From Pyricularia pennisetigena (taxonomy: Eukaryota > Ascomycota > Sordariomycetes > Magnaporthales > Pyriculariaceae): 64,000 bases of DNA. Shown one piece after another: positions 13,120 through 24,852 of the stretch; positions within the stretch are counted from its first letter, which is position 1; every line of letters begins with the position of its first letter. The position numbers were made by a program, and so were the translations under genes. Under the pieces are notes generated by a model. That model was given only the letters and a program-made list of their open reading frames with translations. It did not search any database and was not told where the DNA came from. The stretch is from assembly GCF_004337985.1 (NCBI RefSeq), contig NC_043742.1, positions 4,639,259 through 4,703,258 on the forward strand, given 5' to 3'.

Positions 13120-14405
13120 ATGTCGGAGCCCCAGCAGGGCCAGATGCCTCCGGGCATGGTCAGGCCGACCCCCGAGCAGATTGCCGCCATGCAGCGCCAA
13201 CTCGCCGCTGACGCGGAACGAGCTGGCATGACGGTCCCCGAGTTCATCGAGCACATAAAGAAGCAGCAGATGGAGATGATGCGACAGCAGCAGCAGCAGC
13301 GGCAGCAGCAACAGGGCCAAGACGGCCACGATGATGGTGATGAAGATGATGACAATGGCCACCAGCAGCAGGGCCAGGGTCAACCTATCACTCCAGGCCC
13401 TCCCAATCCCCTTGCGATTGCGCTGGCCAACTTCTTGAGAAGTCAAGATCTCAAGCCCCGCACTTGCATTCTCAATGGCGAACGCAAGGACATGTTTAGA
13501 GGTAGATCTATCTTACCCTTTGAGACCAAGCTACGTGTCTATTATATAGCGAGTCAATCGTTACTAACTCAGCCTTAGTCAAACGTGCACTCCGCGCCAT
13601 CCAATCCCCCGCATACGAAAAGGCCCGCAAGAAGAACCCCGCCCTCCCCGAGGTCACAGACCGCGCCTCGCTCGAGAACTGCTTCAAGCTGCTACCTCTT
13701 TCCATGCTGGCGCTGCGTGTAAACAAGATCGACCCCCACGAGGGACACGACCACCCACCGAAGAAGGGGAAGCGCGTCAAGGGCTTGTGGACGGTGAACA
13801 TCGAGCCTCAGCAGGAAGCCGGCGATGACATGTACTACGTTTGGCTGTACGAGGGCAGCCAGATCATGCGCAAGGTGTACGCTGCTCTTGCCCTGATCGT
13901 CATCTTTGCCATCGTTCTATACCCTCTTTGGCCTCTCTTCATGCGCCAGGGCGTCTACTACCTCAGTTGGGGTTTCCTGATGCTCCTTGGTCTCTTCTTC
14001 CTGATGGCCATTTTCCGGGTTATATTGTTTTGCGTTACATATTTCGTCTTGTCTCCTGGACTGTGGCTGTTCCCCAACCTCTGGGAAGACGTTAGTTTTG
14101 TCGACAGCTTCAAGCCTGTATGGGCCTGGCACGAGGTCAGTTTTCTACCCTTTGATATCACCTAGTCTCACGATTCACTTCTGACCTGATTCATCAAACA
14201 GACCGAGAAGAAGAAGAAGAAGAAGTCCAAGTCAGGTGCTTCAGGGGGTTCCTCCAAGGCGGGAGCTGCCTTTGCCGGCGCAACTGGTCAGCCTTTGCCT
14301 GCTTCAGCCACGACGACAGCAACAGAAACTATGGTCGCCACCAGCCCGGTCGAGAGACGCGGCTATACCGCACCACAGGTGGAGGAACTCGACGATGACG
14401 AGTAG
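13120..14405 (+). CDS. SEC62: Translocation protein Sec62
   Basis: Three exons, join(13120..13501,13579..14135,14202..14405), 380 aa. Sec62 is an ER membrane subunit of the post-translational Sec61/62/63 translocon. The N-terminus is Gln-rich and acidic (poly-Gln near residue 55, Asp-rich near 70). Next comes the conserved cytosolic domain (LANFLRSQDLKPRTCILNG, then FRVKRALRAI across the first junction), two membrane helices (about residues 255-275 and 283-307), the conserved LWLFPNL(W)EDVSFVDSFKP block, and a lysine-rich then acidic tail ending in DDDE. Intron 1 has the exact branch sequence TACTAAC. Intron 2 uses the weaker donor GTCAGT. The domain order and both transmembrane helices match the family. 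The long Gln/Asp-rich leader is a filamentous-fungal extension. Confidence 0.93.
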
Positions 14406-15038
14406 CCATTGGTTTCGTTTCCTTCTTCTCCTGCGTCAATGGCTGGCTCGCCCTGAAGACCATTCTGAGGGGTACAGCTTTTCTCTGGCTGGCGTTATAG
14501 CAAGTTTTTGGCGCGCATGGTGAAATTGGGGGGCTAGTTTGCTTGTCTCATCTTCGAGGAATGTCGATCGGCCCAGCGGAACGACTTTGATTTTCGCCCA
14601 TGCCATTTTCTGGCTGTAACCTCAAGCATTGTAAATTTTCAGAAATGGCCAAAATAACTTTTTAAAGCAACGATGTCGGCTCTTTTATGACAAATCGATT
14701 CATTGCAGTGACACATGGTTTTTGAGGACTCCAAGTTGCTTTGACAGGTCACAATCCTGTAGCTCCATACCCTTGCGTCATCCATTGGGTTTTTATGTTT
14801 GAGTCATAATACAGATTGATTCTGCAGCAGTGTGCATCGGGAGGCTTCACGGAGGGGAAAGGTAGCTCTGCATGGATAGATGACTGCTGTGGTCAGTGGG
14901 GTGTAGGTAGGTAGATAGATAGATAGCTATCAAACAACTTAACGACGCATGCAACCCATGCTGGTACTTTTTAAACTAGCGCTTCCGGGCAAGTCACCAT
15001 GGGCTCGTCCCTAAAAGGCCTTTACATGGTCGTTGTGG
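14406..15038. other. Convergent intergenic region with GATA microsatellite
   Basis: Lies between the 3' ends of SEC62 and the acetyltransferase. A short (GATA)n run sits at 14911-14927, next to a TAGGTAGG motif. No gene is visible. Confidence 0.5.
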
Positions 15039-15293
15039 TCAGGAGGTAAGCAGATCCTTGCAAAGAATTGTCTGATCTCTCTTGGTATGATCCGCGGGGC
15101 TGATGGCGTAATTGGGTATCCTGCCAACCTCCCTGAAGCCGAAATTCTTGAGGACTTGCTCGCCTACGCTTCCGGCCTCTGCATCTGCCGTCTTTCGTTC
15201 GGTCCCAAAAGAGCGTGTCAGCATTCAAGACTATCAATCCCGGGAAATCTCGTGGCATCTCGTGGACCAGTGACAGAACAAAATGAGACAAGG

Positions 15294-15329
<36 letters not shown>

Positions 15330-15734
15330 ACTTACCAGCATGGTCCTGCCCATACAAAGAGCCTGCGCTTGAAGGGCTTGGATCAACGTCCTGGCACCCC
15401 CTTGCCTCCGGAAGCGCGGGAGGACGAGAATATTGTCCACAGTGGCGCGGAAAGGGCTCGTCTCGGCCTCGGGGATGCGCAGGAGCGCGGCGCCGACAAG
15501 CTCTGGTCCCTTTGCACGCGTGCCGGGCTCCGACTCGTTCAGGAGGAGGATGATGACGAGGTGGGTGTCGGCGATCTTTGACTTCCACCAGGCGAGCAGC
15601 TTGTCGTTGTTCAAGGGTGGCAGGAAAGCGTCTATCAGGTGATCATGTGTGATGCAGGTGCCGTGGAGAGCGGCAAGGTAGGGGGTGAGGTGGGTGTGAG
15701 CGGGTGCGGAGAAGATGTATGTTGATAGTGGCAT
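15039..15734 (-). CDS. GNAT-family N-acetyltransferase
   Basis: Two exons, complement(join(15039..15191,15336..15734)), 183 aa. GNAT enzymes transfer acetyl from acetyl-CoA to an amine. Acetyl-CoA-binding motif A is visible at residues 101-118 (NILVLPRFRRQGGARTLI), with R109-R-Q-G-G-A114 forming the pyrophosphate loop. The C-terminal half carries the usual EAGSVGEQVLKNFGFREVG block and an IPNYA strand. The substrate cannot be told from sequence. The 144-bp intron is odd: right after its GTAAGT donor the transcript has about 32 uridines (poly-A on the plus strand at 15297-15328). Acceptor GAAAG was preferred because it alone gives the continuous TMLTADAEAGS strand; it has a CTGAC branch site about 20 nt upstream. 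Other upstream AGs hit stops. Confidence 0.83.
15297..15328. repeat. 32-nt poly-A tract inside acetyltransferase intron
   Basis: An uninterrupted A run on the plus strand, just inside the 5' end of the intron of the minus-strand acetyltransferase gene, so the transcript carries poly-U straight after the donor. Confidence 0.95.
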
Positions 15735-18529
15735 TTTGTCGGCGGTTTTCTTTTGGTTTTGTGGTTAGTCCATGTGCGGCGGATCCGTTTACTTAACATT
15801 GCACCTGGTTTTTTTTATCTTCTTATTTTTTTTTTATTTTTTTTTTTTATTTTTCACAGAAACTGGCTTGTTGAGGTACCACTCACTGTCCAGCCGTCAA
15901 AGCTATCTTACTATCGTTCCAGAACAGTAGCACCTGCGTGATGCCAGTGAGGAGGAGGCCTGGTCTTGCACGTGACAAGCCTGCGAGTTTTAATTCTTGT
16001 GTAACACAGAAATAGAACGTCGCACTTGGGGTTCGGAAGTTCGAGTACAACAAACAGTCTTTAAAGTGTGGCCGAAAGATATTATCAAAGTGGTTATCAA
16101 ACTCAGATCTTCCAACTGCTGCGTCCTTATTGATGAGAGGGCTTGCTGGTAATGTATATCATGAGCCCGCTAGAGGGGCGCTCAACCAGGCTATGAGGAA
16201 AGAGTTAACGAGTTGACGAGTGGGGGAATGCGGATCAAAAGCAATCAAGTACCGGATACTTTTCAGTTGCCAACAAAAGAGCTGCAGGGCCCATAAAAAC
16301 CGGTAGCGACAACAAGTACCCAGTACAGGGCTGGCTTATGATCAACTTGGATTATGGGGCTGAATTACTCGTTCCGTTGCTTGGATCGGTCAGCGGCTCA
16401 AGGGGAGCACAGAGAAAGTGGCACGTTAAAAAGCATTCACGATTCTTCATCAGGCCTGCACATTTGGATCCACCCAGTACCAGTACTTGATAAATATTTT
16501 CCAAGACCTGCCTAACTCCCGGGCTTGCGGGCTTGTTATTCTGCCTATCTACCCACCACCTGCACCGCCATATGTACCGCTACCTCTTACCTCTGCGGAT
16601 ACCAAAAGCTTCATTGTTATTAAGAAGCCGACGATATTGAGGCAGGCTGGCTGCCAACCTATCCGTAAATTACCTCAAGAACAAGGCTTCCAATCCCGAT
16701 GGCCGTGTGAAATTCACGGCGTCGGCAAGGATGTGGGTAGCTACATTGTCAAGCTGAAAATTTCTTGAAAATACAGAGCCCGTCAAAACCTTGCCACTGC
16801 AGCCGCGCAGTCTTTCCTCCCTTTTGTTGTGACAGGCTGGAGGTCATTACCTTCTTTTATATGCATAGTGGAACAAGCGGTGGTATAAGCGGTGCTGTAG
16901 GAAGTGGTATAGGTAACAGTGTGGGTATTTCCTCCCTTTTGACGCGCCAGGAAGAATTGTTCTTACAGCAAAACTGTTGCACCACCAATAATACCCAACC
17001 TCACACTGGAACTGGGGTATCGGTGACGTGAGGCATGGATCATGATGAACTGGGTGTGGCAAATCTGTAATTGGTTTCTAGATCTCGCTCGCCAACGCTT
17101 GGCAACCGATGCCAATACCTAGACCAATCCACCTCTACTCCAGTTCTTAGTCCAAAACAGGAACAGCTTTGGGATTTTTTATACCCCGGCCTCGGCTCCG
17201 GGACCCTTACCGGCTTCCGGACTTGACGACTTTTCGGCTGGACGTTTTGGGGCCTGGATTGTGCGTGCCACGTGGACAGCACTCATGGTATATTAACTGC
17301 TGTGTTTACTGATATGGACGGATTTGCGCTGGTCTATATCCTCCACCTTTTCGGCCTCGACTGAAATGCCTTTCGTTGGTGTCACGTTATCCGGAAACGA
17401 TGCCGACTTCAACGACTAACATTAATTTCAGGTCATTATACATGGCCGGGTCCCGTCGTATCCCGAGCATGAAGGCAGGTTGCCGTATCGGTTGGATGTC
17501 CCTAGACTTGTTTGGATATCCTTTCGGGCTTTACGGATGGAACAATGGGTAATATTTGCTTCCGTACGGTCATTACCGACAGCCTGGAAAGCTACATTGC
17601 TTAAACAACAGACGGCTTCGTATGGCTTCCACGGCTGCGCGTGATTCCCTCATCCGACCTGTCAACGGCTTATGAGTTATCGTAGGATCGGGAGAGTGCT
17701 TAGCACATGGCGGGCGGCATCCTTGATGTTGACAGCGATGACTCTGCAAGCACTGACGAAGTCCTCTTTCTAGTCTGACGGATAAGTGCAGCCAACACAT
17801 CATCATGATGGTAGCAAATGAAAATGTTCCGAGATGTGAAGATGATCAACTTCGTTGTCGGCTATTTCTGTAGTCATGGGCGACAAATGAGCCAACGTGA
17901 AGTCCATCTAAGTGTCGAGAATGCGTGCGACTCAGGGACATAACTTGCATCGTTAGCGACACCGACGGGCAGTGGTAGAGGCTGAAATTTCCCCCGAGTT
18001 TAAGAGGATGCTTTGTTTGACGGTGTCCCGCCGTCGCATTGGGGTTTGCTGGCGGGGTCAACGAAGCAAGGGACCATTGATGGATCAACATCATAGCTAG
18101 AGGTCCTAACCTTGTTTTGAATGCCTTTGTCTTAGATGTACCTTCCTTACCTTATCGACTAGTCCTGACAACGTCGGTCAGTGCACGCCCTATCACAGCC
18201 TACCGCTACTCTATGTGACATCACCTGACTACTACACGCAACTGGTGCGAGGGAACCAAAATTACCCCTCAATCATGCATTCAACGCTTCCACTTCCCGG
18301 TGTAACTGAGGATTTTGTCTACCTGCTCCACGCCCGCAATAAAACCAGGTCTGAATATTTCTTACCACCATAGATCAAGATACAGTCCCGTTAGATTTCA
18401 ACCCTGACTGAGCTCCTGTCAAGATTGTCATCATTCTCATTATCGAACCTAAACATCATTTCATAAATTTCCAATTAGCTTCAAGGTACAAAAAGACATC
18501 TACCGCGAGTCGGCGCTTGCTCCAGCACG
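15735..18529. other. Intergenic region, 2.8 kb
   Basis: Upstream of both the acetyltransferase (-) and the phospholipase D (+). T-rich runs occur at about 15811-15854. Near 16865-16925 a short stretch repeats GGTATA-type units and would encode a Gly/Ser-rich peptide, but lacks gene-like context. No supported gene. Confidence 0.5.
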
Positions 18530-21500
18530 ATGCATAAATTCCTACAGAAGCTCGAGGATAAAGTCGACGAGCTGCTGGGCCAGGAGCCAGAGGAGCACTC
18601 CCACACTAATGAGGGAACATGTGATAACTCTCATCCTGTGGAACACACCAACAATCGTTATCACTCGTTCAGCCCTCAGACATCTGGAACCCCCAAGTGG
18701 TACGTTGACGGCGCGTCGTATTTCTGGGCCGTCTCTCATGCCCTTGAAGGTAGGTGCCTTTGTTTACAGTCAGATTTTCGACTGACATGGTCACCAAGCT
18801 TGCTGCTTCAAAACTGACCTGTAATACAGAGGCAAGAGAAAGTATCTACATCCTAGACTGGTGGTTGAGTCCCGAGCTCTACTTGCGTCGGCCCCCTGCC
18901 CGCAATGAGCAGTATCGCCTAGACCGTATGCTTCAAGCTGCGGCCGAACGGGGCGTGCAAATAAGGATTGTCGTTTACAAGGAAGTGCCCCAGGCATTGA
19001 CATGTAGGAGCCCTCCATTTCTCAACTCCCCAGTCTCATAGTGGTGCATAGTGCCAGGCTTGTGCAACAATGACTAACCCGCTAAAATTACGCAGTGAAC
19101 TCGGCAGTAAGTTGGAGAACAGTAATTGCTATATGTGCCAATGAAAGTCTGAACCTTGACGTACTGACATCCAGCCTACTCGAAAAACCGTAGCACACCA
19201 AACATTGGCTTGAAGGACTACATCCCAACATTAAAGTTTTCCGTCATCCTGACCACACCCCAAATGCCAACGACGTCCGCGTTGAGCTTGCAGACTCGTT
19301 CCAGAACATTTCTTTGGGTTCATTTAAGCTTTCTACCTTACCTCTTGACACACTCAAGAGTCTGTATGGCACAGCAGATGACATTGTCCTTTACTGGGCA
19401 CACCATGAAAAGCTTCTGATTGTGGATAATCATGTTGCGTTCATGGGAGGGCTGGATATGTGCTTCGGCAGATATGATACCAATAGCCACCCCATCGCCG
19501 ACGTTCACCCCGGAGATCTAGAGAAGATTGTCTTCCCCGGACAAGACTGTAAGTGTACTATTTTCTGAAGTGCCCGTGTCGCTTCTAGGGCCGTAGAAGC
19601 CACTCCTAGCTCCCTTAACCTCCTGAAATAATCAGCACATATCCAATCGCTGACATTCGGTGTTTGCAGACAACAACGCCAGAGTAAGTTGTGAATTTGC
19701 TACCGAGCCTTCGTCTAGCACTCGGAAATAGAGACTTTCCTTGGTTGTTAAACTCGAATAGCCCAGTCTGACCGTCGCTATTTGAAAACAATAGGTCTAT
19801 GATTTTGAAAATGTAGACAGATGGGAGAACAACAAACTGGATCGCACCAAAAACTCGAGGATGGGCTGGTCCGATATTTCCATCAGTTTGAGCGGCAACA
19901 TTGTTGGCAGTCTCCTTATTCATTTTGCCGAGCGCTGGTGAGTCGAAATCAGAAGCTTTGCTTGCACACAATGTGTCCCACTAACTCTTCTTGATGGCAG
20001 GAACTATCTCTACGAAAAGAAGTACAGGACTAGAACTGATCGTGACTACAAACCCATTGATGTACCTGGGACGCACGCGCCTCCGGCACCAGGTCTTTTG
20101 CCCGAGGGCGAGCATTACTTTGGTGGTCTCCAACGCCACTTCCACCGTCACCTTGACCGTTACCTACAGGGCCAAGATGCCGCGCAGGAGCAGCACAATC
20201 GGAGCGCCGGCGAAGGTCGGGATGCCGGTAATGGCAGTGAAGCCCATATACAGCTTACTAGGAGGCAAGTGTTATTCCGTGTCAACGTCTACTAGTTAAT
20301 GTGAACTTGCACTAACGACCATGTACATTGCAGCGCCACGCAGTGGAGCTCGGGGAAAGCGACAGAGCACTCGATAGCTAACGCCTACATCGACGCCATC
20401 ACCAACGCCCAGCATTTTGTGTACATCGAGAACCAGTTCTTCATCACGGCCACGGGTAACCACCAGCGACCGGTGGAGAACCAGCTTGGTGCAGCGATTG
20501 TCAATCGTATAGTGCGGGCCCATCAGAACAACGAGGTGTTCCACATCTTCGTCTTGATGCCAGCGGTTCCTGCCTTCGCCGGCGATCTTAAGTCAGACGG
20601 TGCCCTGGGGACTCGTGCAATCATGGAGTATCAATACAACAGCATCTCCCGGGGTGGACACAGTATCATGGAGGTAGCACGGCAGCAAGGCGTTGACGAT
20701 CCCGGCCGCTATATATCGTTCTACAACCTGCGGAACTATGACCGTATCAACACAAGCGAAACGATGCAAAGGGCGGAATCGGAGAGTGGCGTCCAATACG
20801 AAGATGCTCGCCGGGAATTTGACGATAATGCCGAGAGGCATCACGATATGCGTGAACAGAACGAGGGACGCTACGGTGAACAGTACCGTCGATACCAGGA
20901 TGCTGCTTCAAAGACGGAGGATCGCAGCGTAAGTGTCCCTTCCTAGCAATGAATTAGCGGCCCTGGACCCAGACGAGACTAACAATTGACATTGACAAAA
21001 AAAAAAAAAAAAAAACCAAAAAAACCAGTGGGACACCATAAGCGCCTGCTACATGGACGGCGGTCCGCAAATTCACAGCGTCCCCTGGCATGGTAGTCCT
21101 GAATCTGAAATGGACGCCTTTGTCTCGGAGGAGCTTTACATCCACTCCAAGGTTCTCATTGCTGATGACCGTCTCGTCATATGCGGGTCTGCCAATCTCA
21201 ACGATCGGTCACAGCTCGGTAACCACGACTCGGAAATCGCCGTTGTCATCGAGGATCCCACACCTGTGCGTTCCCGCATGAACGATCAGGAATTTATAGC
21301 CTCTCGATTTGCCACCTCACTGCGCCGTCAGCTCTTCCGCAAACACCTAGGTCTTCTTCCCGACCAAAAGTGCGACCGACCCGATGCCAACTGGACCCCG
21401 GTGACCAGGGACCCCAACCAGTACGATTGGGACTCGCCGGCCGACGTCCTGGTGCAGGACCCAGTGAGCACGCGATTCCTGGAGCTTTGGCGCAACACAG

Positions 21501-21844
21501 CACGCACCAATACCGAGGTATTCAGCAAGGCATTCCACAATGTTCCCAACAACGCCGTGCGAAACTGGGACGAATACGACAACTTCTTCTCGCGGCACTT
21601 CATCATCCCTGGCGCCGAGGCCAAGGAGGGAGACGAGCATCACGACGAGGACAACTCGGGCAAGGTCAATTACGGCCACGTCGTGCGGGACGAGTTCCCT
21701 GGTGGTGTGGCGGAGCTCAAGGATTGGCTCTCCCGCATCAGGGGCTCACTGGTCGAGATGCCACTGGATTTTCTTGTCGATGTTCCCGAAATGGCCAAGC
21801 AGGGTCTATCTCTGAATGCGTTTACAGACGAGCTGTACACCTAA
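18530..21844 (+). CDS. Phospholipase D (two HKD motifs)
   Basis: Nine exons: join(18530..18749,18830..19003,19096..19106,19194..19548,19670..19683,19795..19937,20001..20264,20334..20928,21029..21844), 863 aa. The enzyme hydrolyses phosphatidylcholine-type lipids to phosphatidic acid. Both catalytic HxKxxxxD motifs are intact: H206-K208-D213 (HEKLLIVD) and H631-K633-D638 (HSKVLIAD), each followed by family blocks (MGGLDMCFGRYD; CGSANLNDRS). No PX or PH domain is seen, unlike yeast Spo14, so this is a short fungal form. Residues about 475-590 include a charged, probably disordered insert. Exons 3 and 5 are microexons of 11 and 14 nt. The intron after exon 7 begins GC (GCAAGT...TTGCAG); splicing there restores the expected RSATQW. 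Intron 8 carries a poly-A tract. It is convergent with the PDI-like gene. Confidence 0.9.
20265..20333 (+). other. GC-AG intron in phospholipase D
   Basis: The intron starts GCAAGT and ends TTGCAG, 69 bp. Reading through it would replace the conserved RSATQW segment by unrelated sequence and reach a stop shortly after. Using it joins ACT AGG AG to C GCC ACG CAG in the correct frame. Confidence 0.85.
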
Positions 21845-22534
21845 ACCGAGAGCTGACAAAGACCAATGCATGGGCTGTTCTGTCTGAGGTTCGGGTAGAT
21901 TGCTCTCTTTCCTAGCTACTTCTACTCTCCTACAGACATACTTGGTATCGGCATCAACAGTCGCCAATCCTAAACGGGTATTTCCCAGGTCTCCAAGTCA
22001 AAGTGATGAGCCATGACAAGGGTAAACGAGATCGTAGTCTATTCAGTACTCCAGTGCCCAAGAAATTAAATGACGCAATCAAAGGCGCCCAATCACTTCC
22101 CCACAAGCTATCGTTGACTGACTCTTTGAAAAAGCAATTCGCCCATTTCCCGGACGGTTTATCACTGCCCACCAACCACTAATATTCCATACCAGAGCCG
22201 CACGAAGCGGCGCCAAGTGTAGCCGGACGCAAGAGCTGAACAGGCCAGAAAAGGTAACCGGGCCAGAGTCGCCAGCTTGATATATGACACGGAATGCAGA
22301 CAGAAAGTATTATACAAGCGTATTTCATATCAGTTGGGTTTGAACATGGCGTCCGAGGCTTTCGTGGCCGGATCCTGCAAACCATTCGTCGTTCGACTCC
22401 GCTGTACAAAGGAAAGGAAAGCAAAAATACGAGAAAACGAAAAAAAAAAAAAAAAAAGAATCCCAACTTCGTATCCAGGATGACTCCCCAGATCGTCCCC
22501 TAAATGCATGAATAGTTGCGTTTCGGCCTTCTCT
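21845..22534. other. Convergent intergenic region
   Basis: 3' region shared by the phospholipase D (+) and the PDI-like gene (-). Contains a poly-A tract at about 22441-22457. No gene seen. Confidence 0.5.
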
Positions 22535-24852
22535 TTAGTCCACCTTGCCGTTGGCGTTGGCACCCAGAAGAGGAGCCTTGAGCTCATTCCTACCCAAGCT
22601 ATCATCAAGTCGGAAGTGGCCACGGGTGCGGCGAAGACGTCCACGGAACCAGGAGGCGCCGCCCAGTGCCAAAGCGAGAATGCAACCGGCGGTCAGGTAA
22701 GGGTGTTCTTGGAAGATCATGCGAATATCGAAAAAGATCTTTTCGAAGCTCGAAATGGTCAACTTGGGCTTGATCTTGTTAGGATTCCGGGTAACTTGGC
22801 CGATGGTCTCGAGGATGGATGTCCGAGACGGCAAGATGTAGTTTCCAGTGATAGTCTGGTCCCAATAGCGACGGTTCTGCAGGCACGGTTGGTTAGCGAC
22901 TGTGCATGCAACCCCGGTAACAGTACAACAGTATTGCGAAAGACTTACATCCTCATCGTTGATTATGACGCGCTCTCCATCCTTGACGTCGACGCCAAAG
23001 GTTGTGCGGATCCACCTCTGCCAGAACACGCCATCAACCCAGGCAAAGCCAACCTCCTTGCGGTCCGACTTATCCATGTTGATCCTAATGGCCTTGGCTG
23101 CCCGCAAAGCCCGCTGATCGCCGCGGTCCTCGGCCTCCTCGACGCGAAGCTGTTTGGCATCGCGCAGCTCCTTGCGTTCCTGCTGGAAGGCAACGATCAT
23201 CTTATCCGTCCACTCGTTGGCCGCGCTCTTCATTTCACGGATAGCGCTGGTGTACGAGTCCTGGTTCTGACGGTCGAGGATGGCAAGCACAACGAGTCTT
23301 CCGTCCATGATCTCGCGAGCGTTGGATGCGGTCAGCTCTGGCACGATAGGAAGCCAGACGGACTTCATCCACGTCAGCACCTGGTTGACATCGCGCATCC
23401 TGTCGGGGGTCAGAGGCGTGTAGTAAGTCGGGCGTCCCTCACGGGAGACCAAAAGACGAGGCCAGGTAGTGATCTTGAACCTGTCGTAAAGCCTGCGGTC
23501 TCTTGTCCGGACCAGCTTTGCCTTGCCAATGAGGTTGAGGGGAAGACGCTCCAGGGCCAAGAAGTCCTCGCTCGTGGTTGCATGGTCGTAAAAATAAACA
23601 AATATGACATCCTCCTTCTTTTCGAGGGCCTCGAACGACTCCAAATCAACATCTTGCACACCGCTCGAGATGTCGATGGCCTTCTCGGCATAGTGGATCA
23701 AGTCGCCCAGGCCGCGAAGACCATCGTACTCAACACGCTCGCCACCCTTGAAAAACATAATGGTTGGGTAGCCGCGCACAGGAGCTTCCTTGCAAAGACG
23801 AGCCTCGACATCGCAGTTGACTTCACCAATGTTGAGCCGGCCCTTCATATCCTTGGCTAGCTGTTGCCAGCTGGCAGCCATAGCCCGACAGTGACTGCAC
23901 CAGGGGGCGTAGAATTTGACGAGCCAAGGCTCCTGCGTCATCGTCACCAGAGACTGGAAAGTCTCGGCCGTCAGGGACACCGAAAGGCCGTTCGGGTTCG
24001 GGTCAACAGGCTTCGCAGGCTTCCTGACAGGCGGCGTGAACTCAGGCCACCACTCCACAGCGTCGGTCTTGGTGCTCGATTTGGTCTTGTCCGCATCGGC
24101 CTTCTTGTCTTCCGCAGTGGTGGTTGGTTTTTCAGCCGCTGAAGCAGGCTTCCCGTCTTTATCGGCAGCCTTTGAGTCCTTTGTGGTGTCTTTCTCAGAT
24201 GACGAAGAATCAGTATCGGTGGCCGGTGCAGACTTGGCGCCAGGCTCCGGAAGAGAGATTTTCTTGGGCCGGCTGCCCGGTTTAGCAGCCTCCAGCGCCT
24301 TCTCAATCGTCTCACTAAGAAGACTCATCTCCTTGACTCCCTTGAACGTCTCTGCAGCCTCGCCATTTTTGTATAGAACAGTAGTAGGGTATGAGACAAC
24401 GCCGTTTTCGTGGCACAGGTCGAAGTATGCTATGCAGTTTACGCTCGCAAAGATGAAATCGTAATACTTGGTAAAGTCGGAGGTAGTGCCTTTGGGCTTG
24501 GACGTGTAGTAAAACTCGTAGAGAGTCTGGTAGGTGGGCGCATAATCCTGGCAGTGAGGACAGTATGGACTGAGTGCACAAGACAAGTCAGCGCTGGGGA
24601 TCCGCGAATATCTCAGATGCACACAGATACAAGGACCTATTGATAAGCGATTTGGCCGTACCTGTGGTTTTTAACCATGACGAACTTGTGAGCCTTGATC
24701 TCCTTGTTGAAATTCTCTGGTGTCAGCTCGATCATCGGGGGGACAGTCTTGTCGTTGAACACTGTAGATTCTGTAGACGAGTCCGACCCGGCGCCAGCTG
24801 CGGCGCTCACCAATGTGAGGCCGAGCCATAGCGACAAGGCGAAAGGCCTCAT
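22535..24852 (-). CDS. Transmembrane protein-disulfide-isomerase-like thioredoxin protein
   Basis: Three exons, complement(join(22535..22876,22949..24569,24662..24852)), 717 aa. There is a signal peptide (MRPFALSLWLGLTLVSAAAG) and two thioredoxin domains: the first with C67-P-H-C70, formed across intron 1, the second with C288-S-H-C291 (FYAPWCSHC). Between them is a low-complexity Lys/Asp/Ser linker (about 165-250). A long region without CxxC follows, with a charged helix near residue 530 (FQQERKELRDAKQLRVEEAEDR). One transmembrane helix lies near the C-terminus (YLTAGCILALALGGASWF), with a short cytosolic tail. This resembles the fungal Eps1/TMX-type membrane PDIs that assist disulfide formation and quality control in the ER. 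The tail lacks a KDEL-like signal. Intron 2 is 72 bp, a multiple of three without stops, so retention would add 24 residues. Confidence 0.87.

Noticed and set aside
15033..15581. 182-codon plus-strand frame over the acetyltransferase
   Set aside because: It is the antisense shadow of the acetyltransferase and contains a poly-Lys run created by the poly-A tract.
16861..17031. Gly/Ser-rich short frame with GGTATA-type units
   Set aside because: A short imperfect repeat without start context or homology; not enough to call a gene or a defined repeat family.
22508..23860. 450-codon plus-strand frame over the PDI-like gene
   Set aside because: Antisense shadow: the minus strand carries the thioredoxin domains, splice sites and signal peptide, whereas this frame has no domain.
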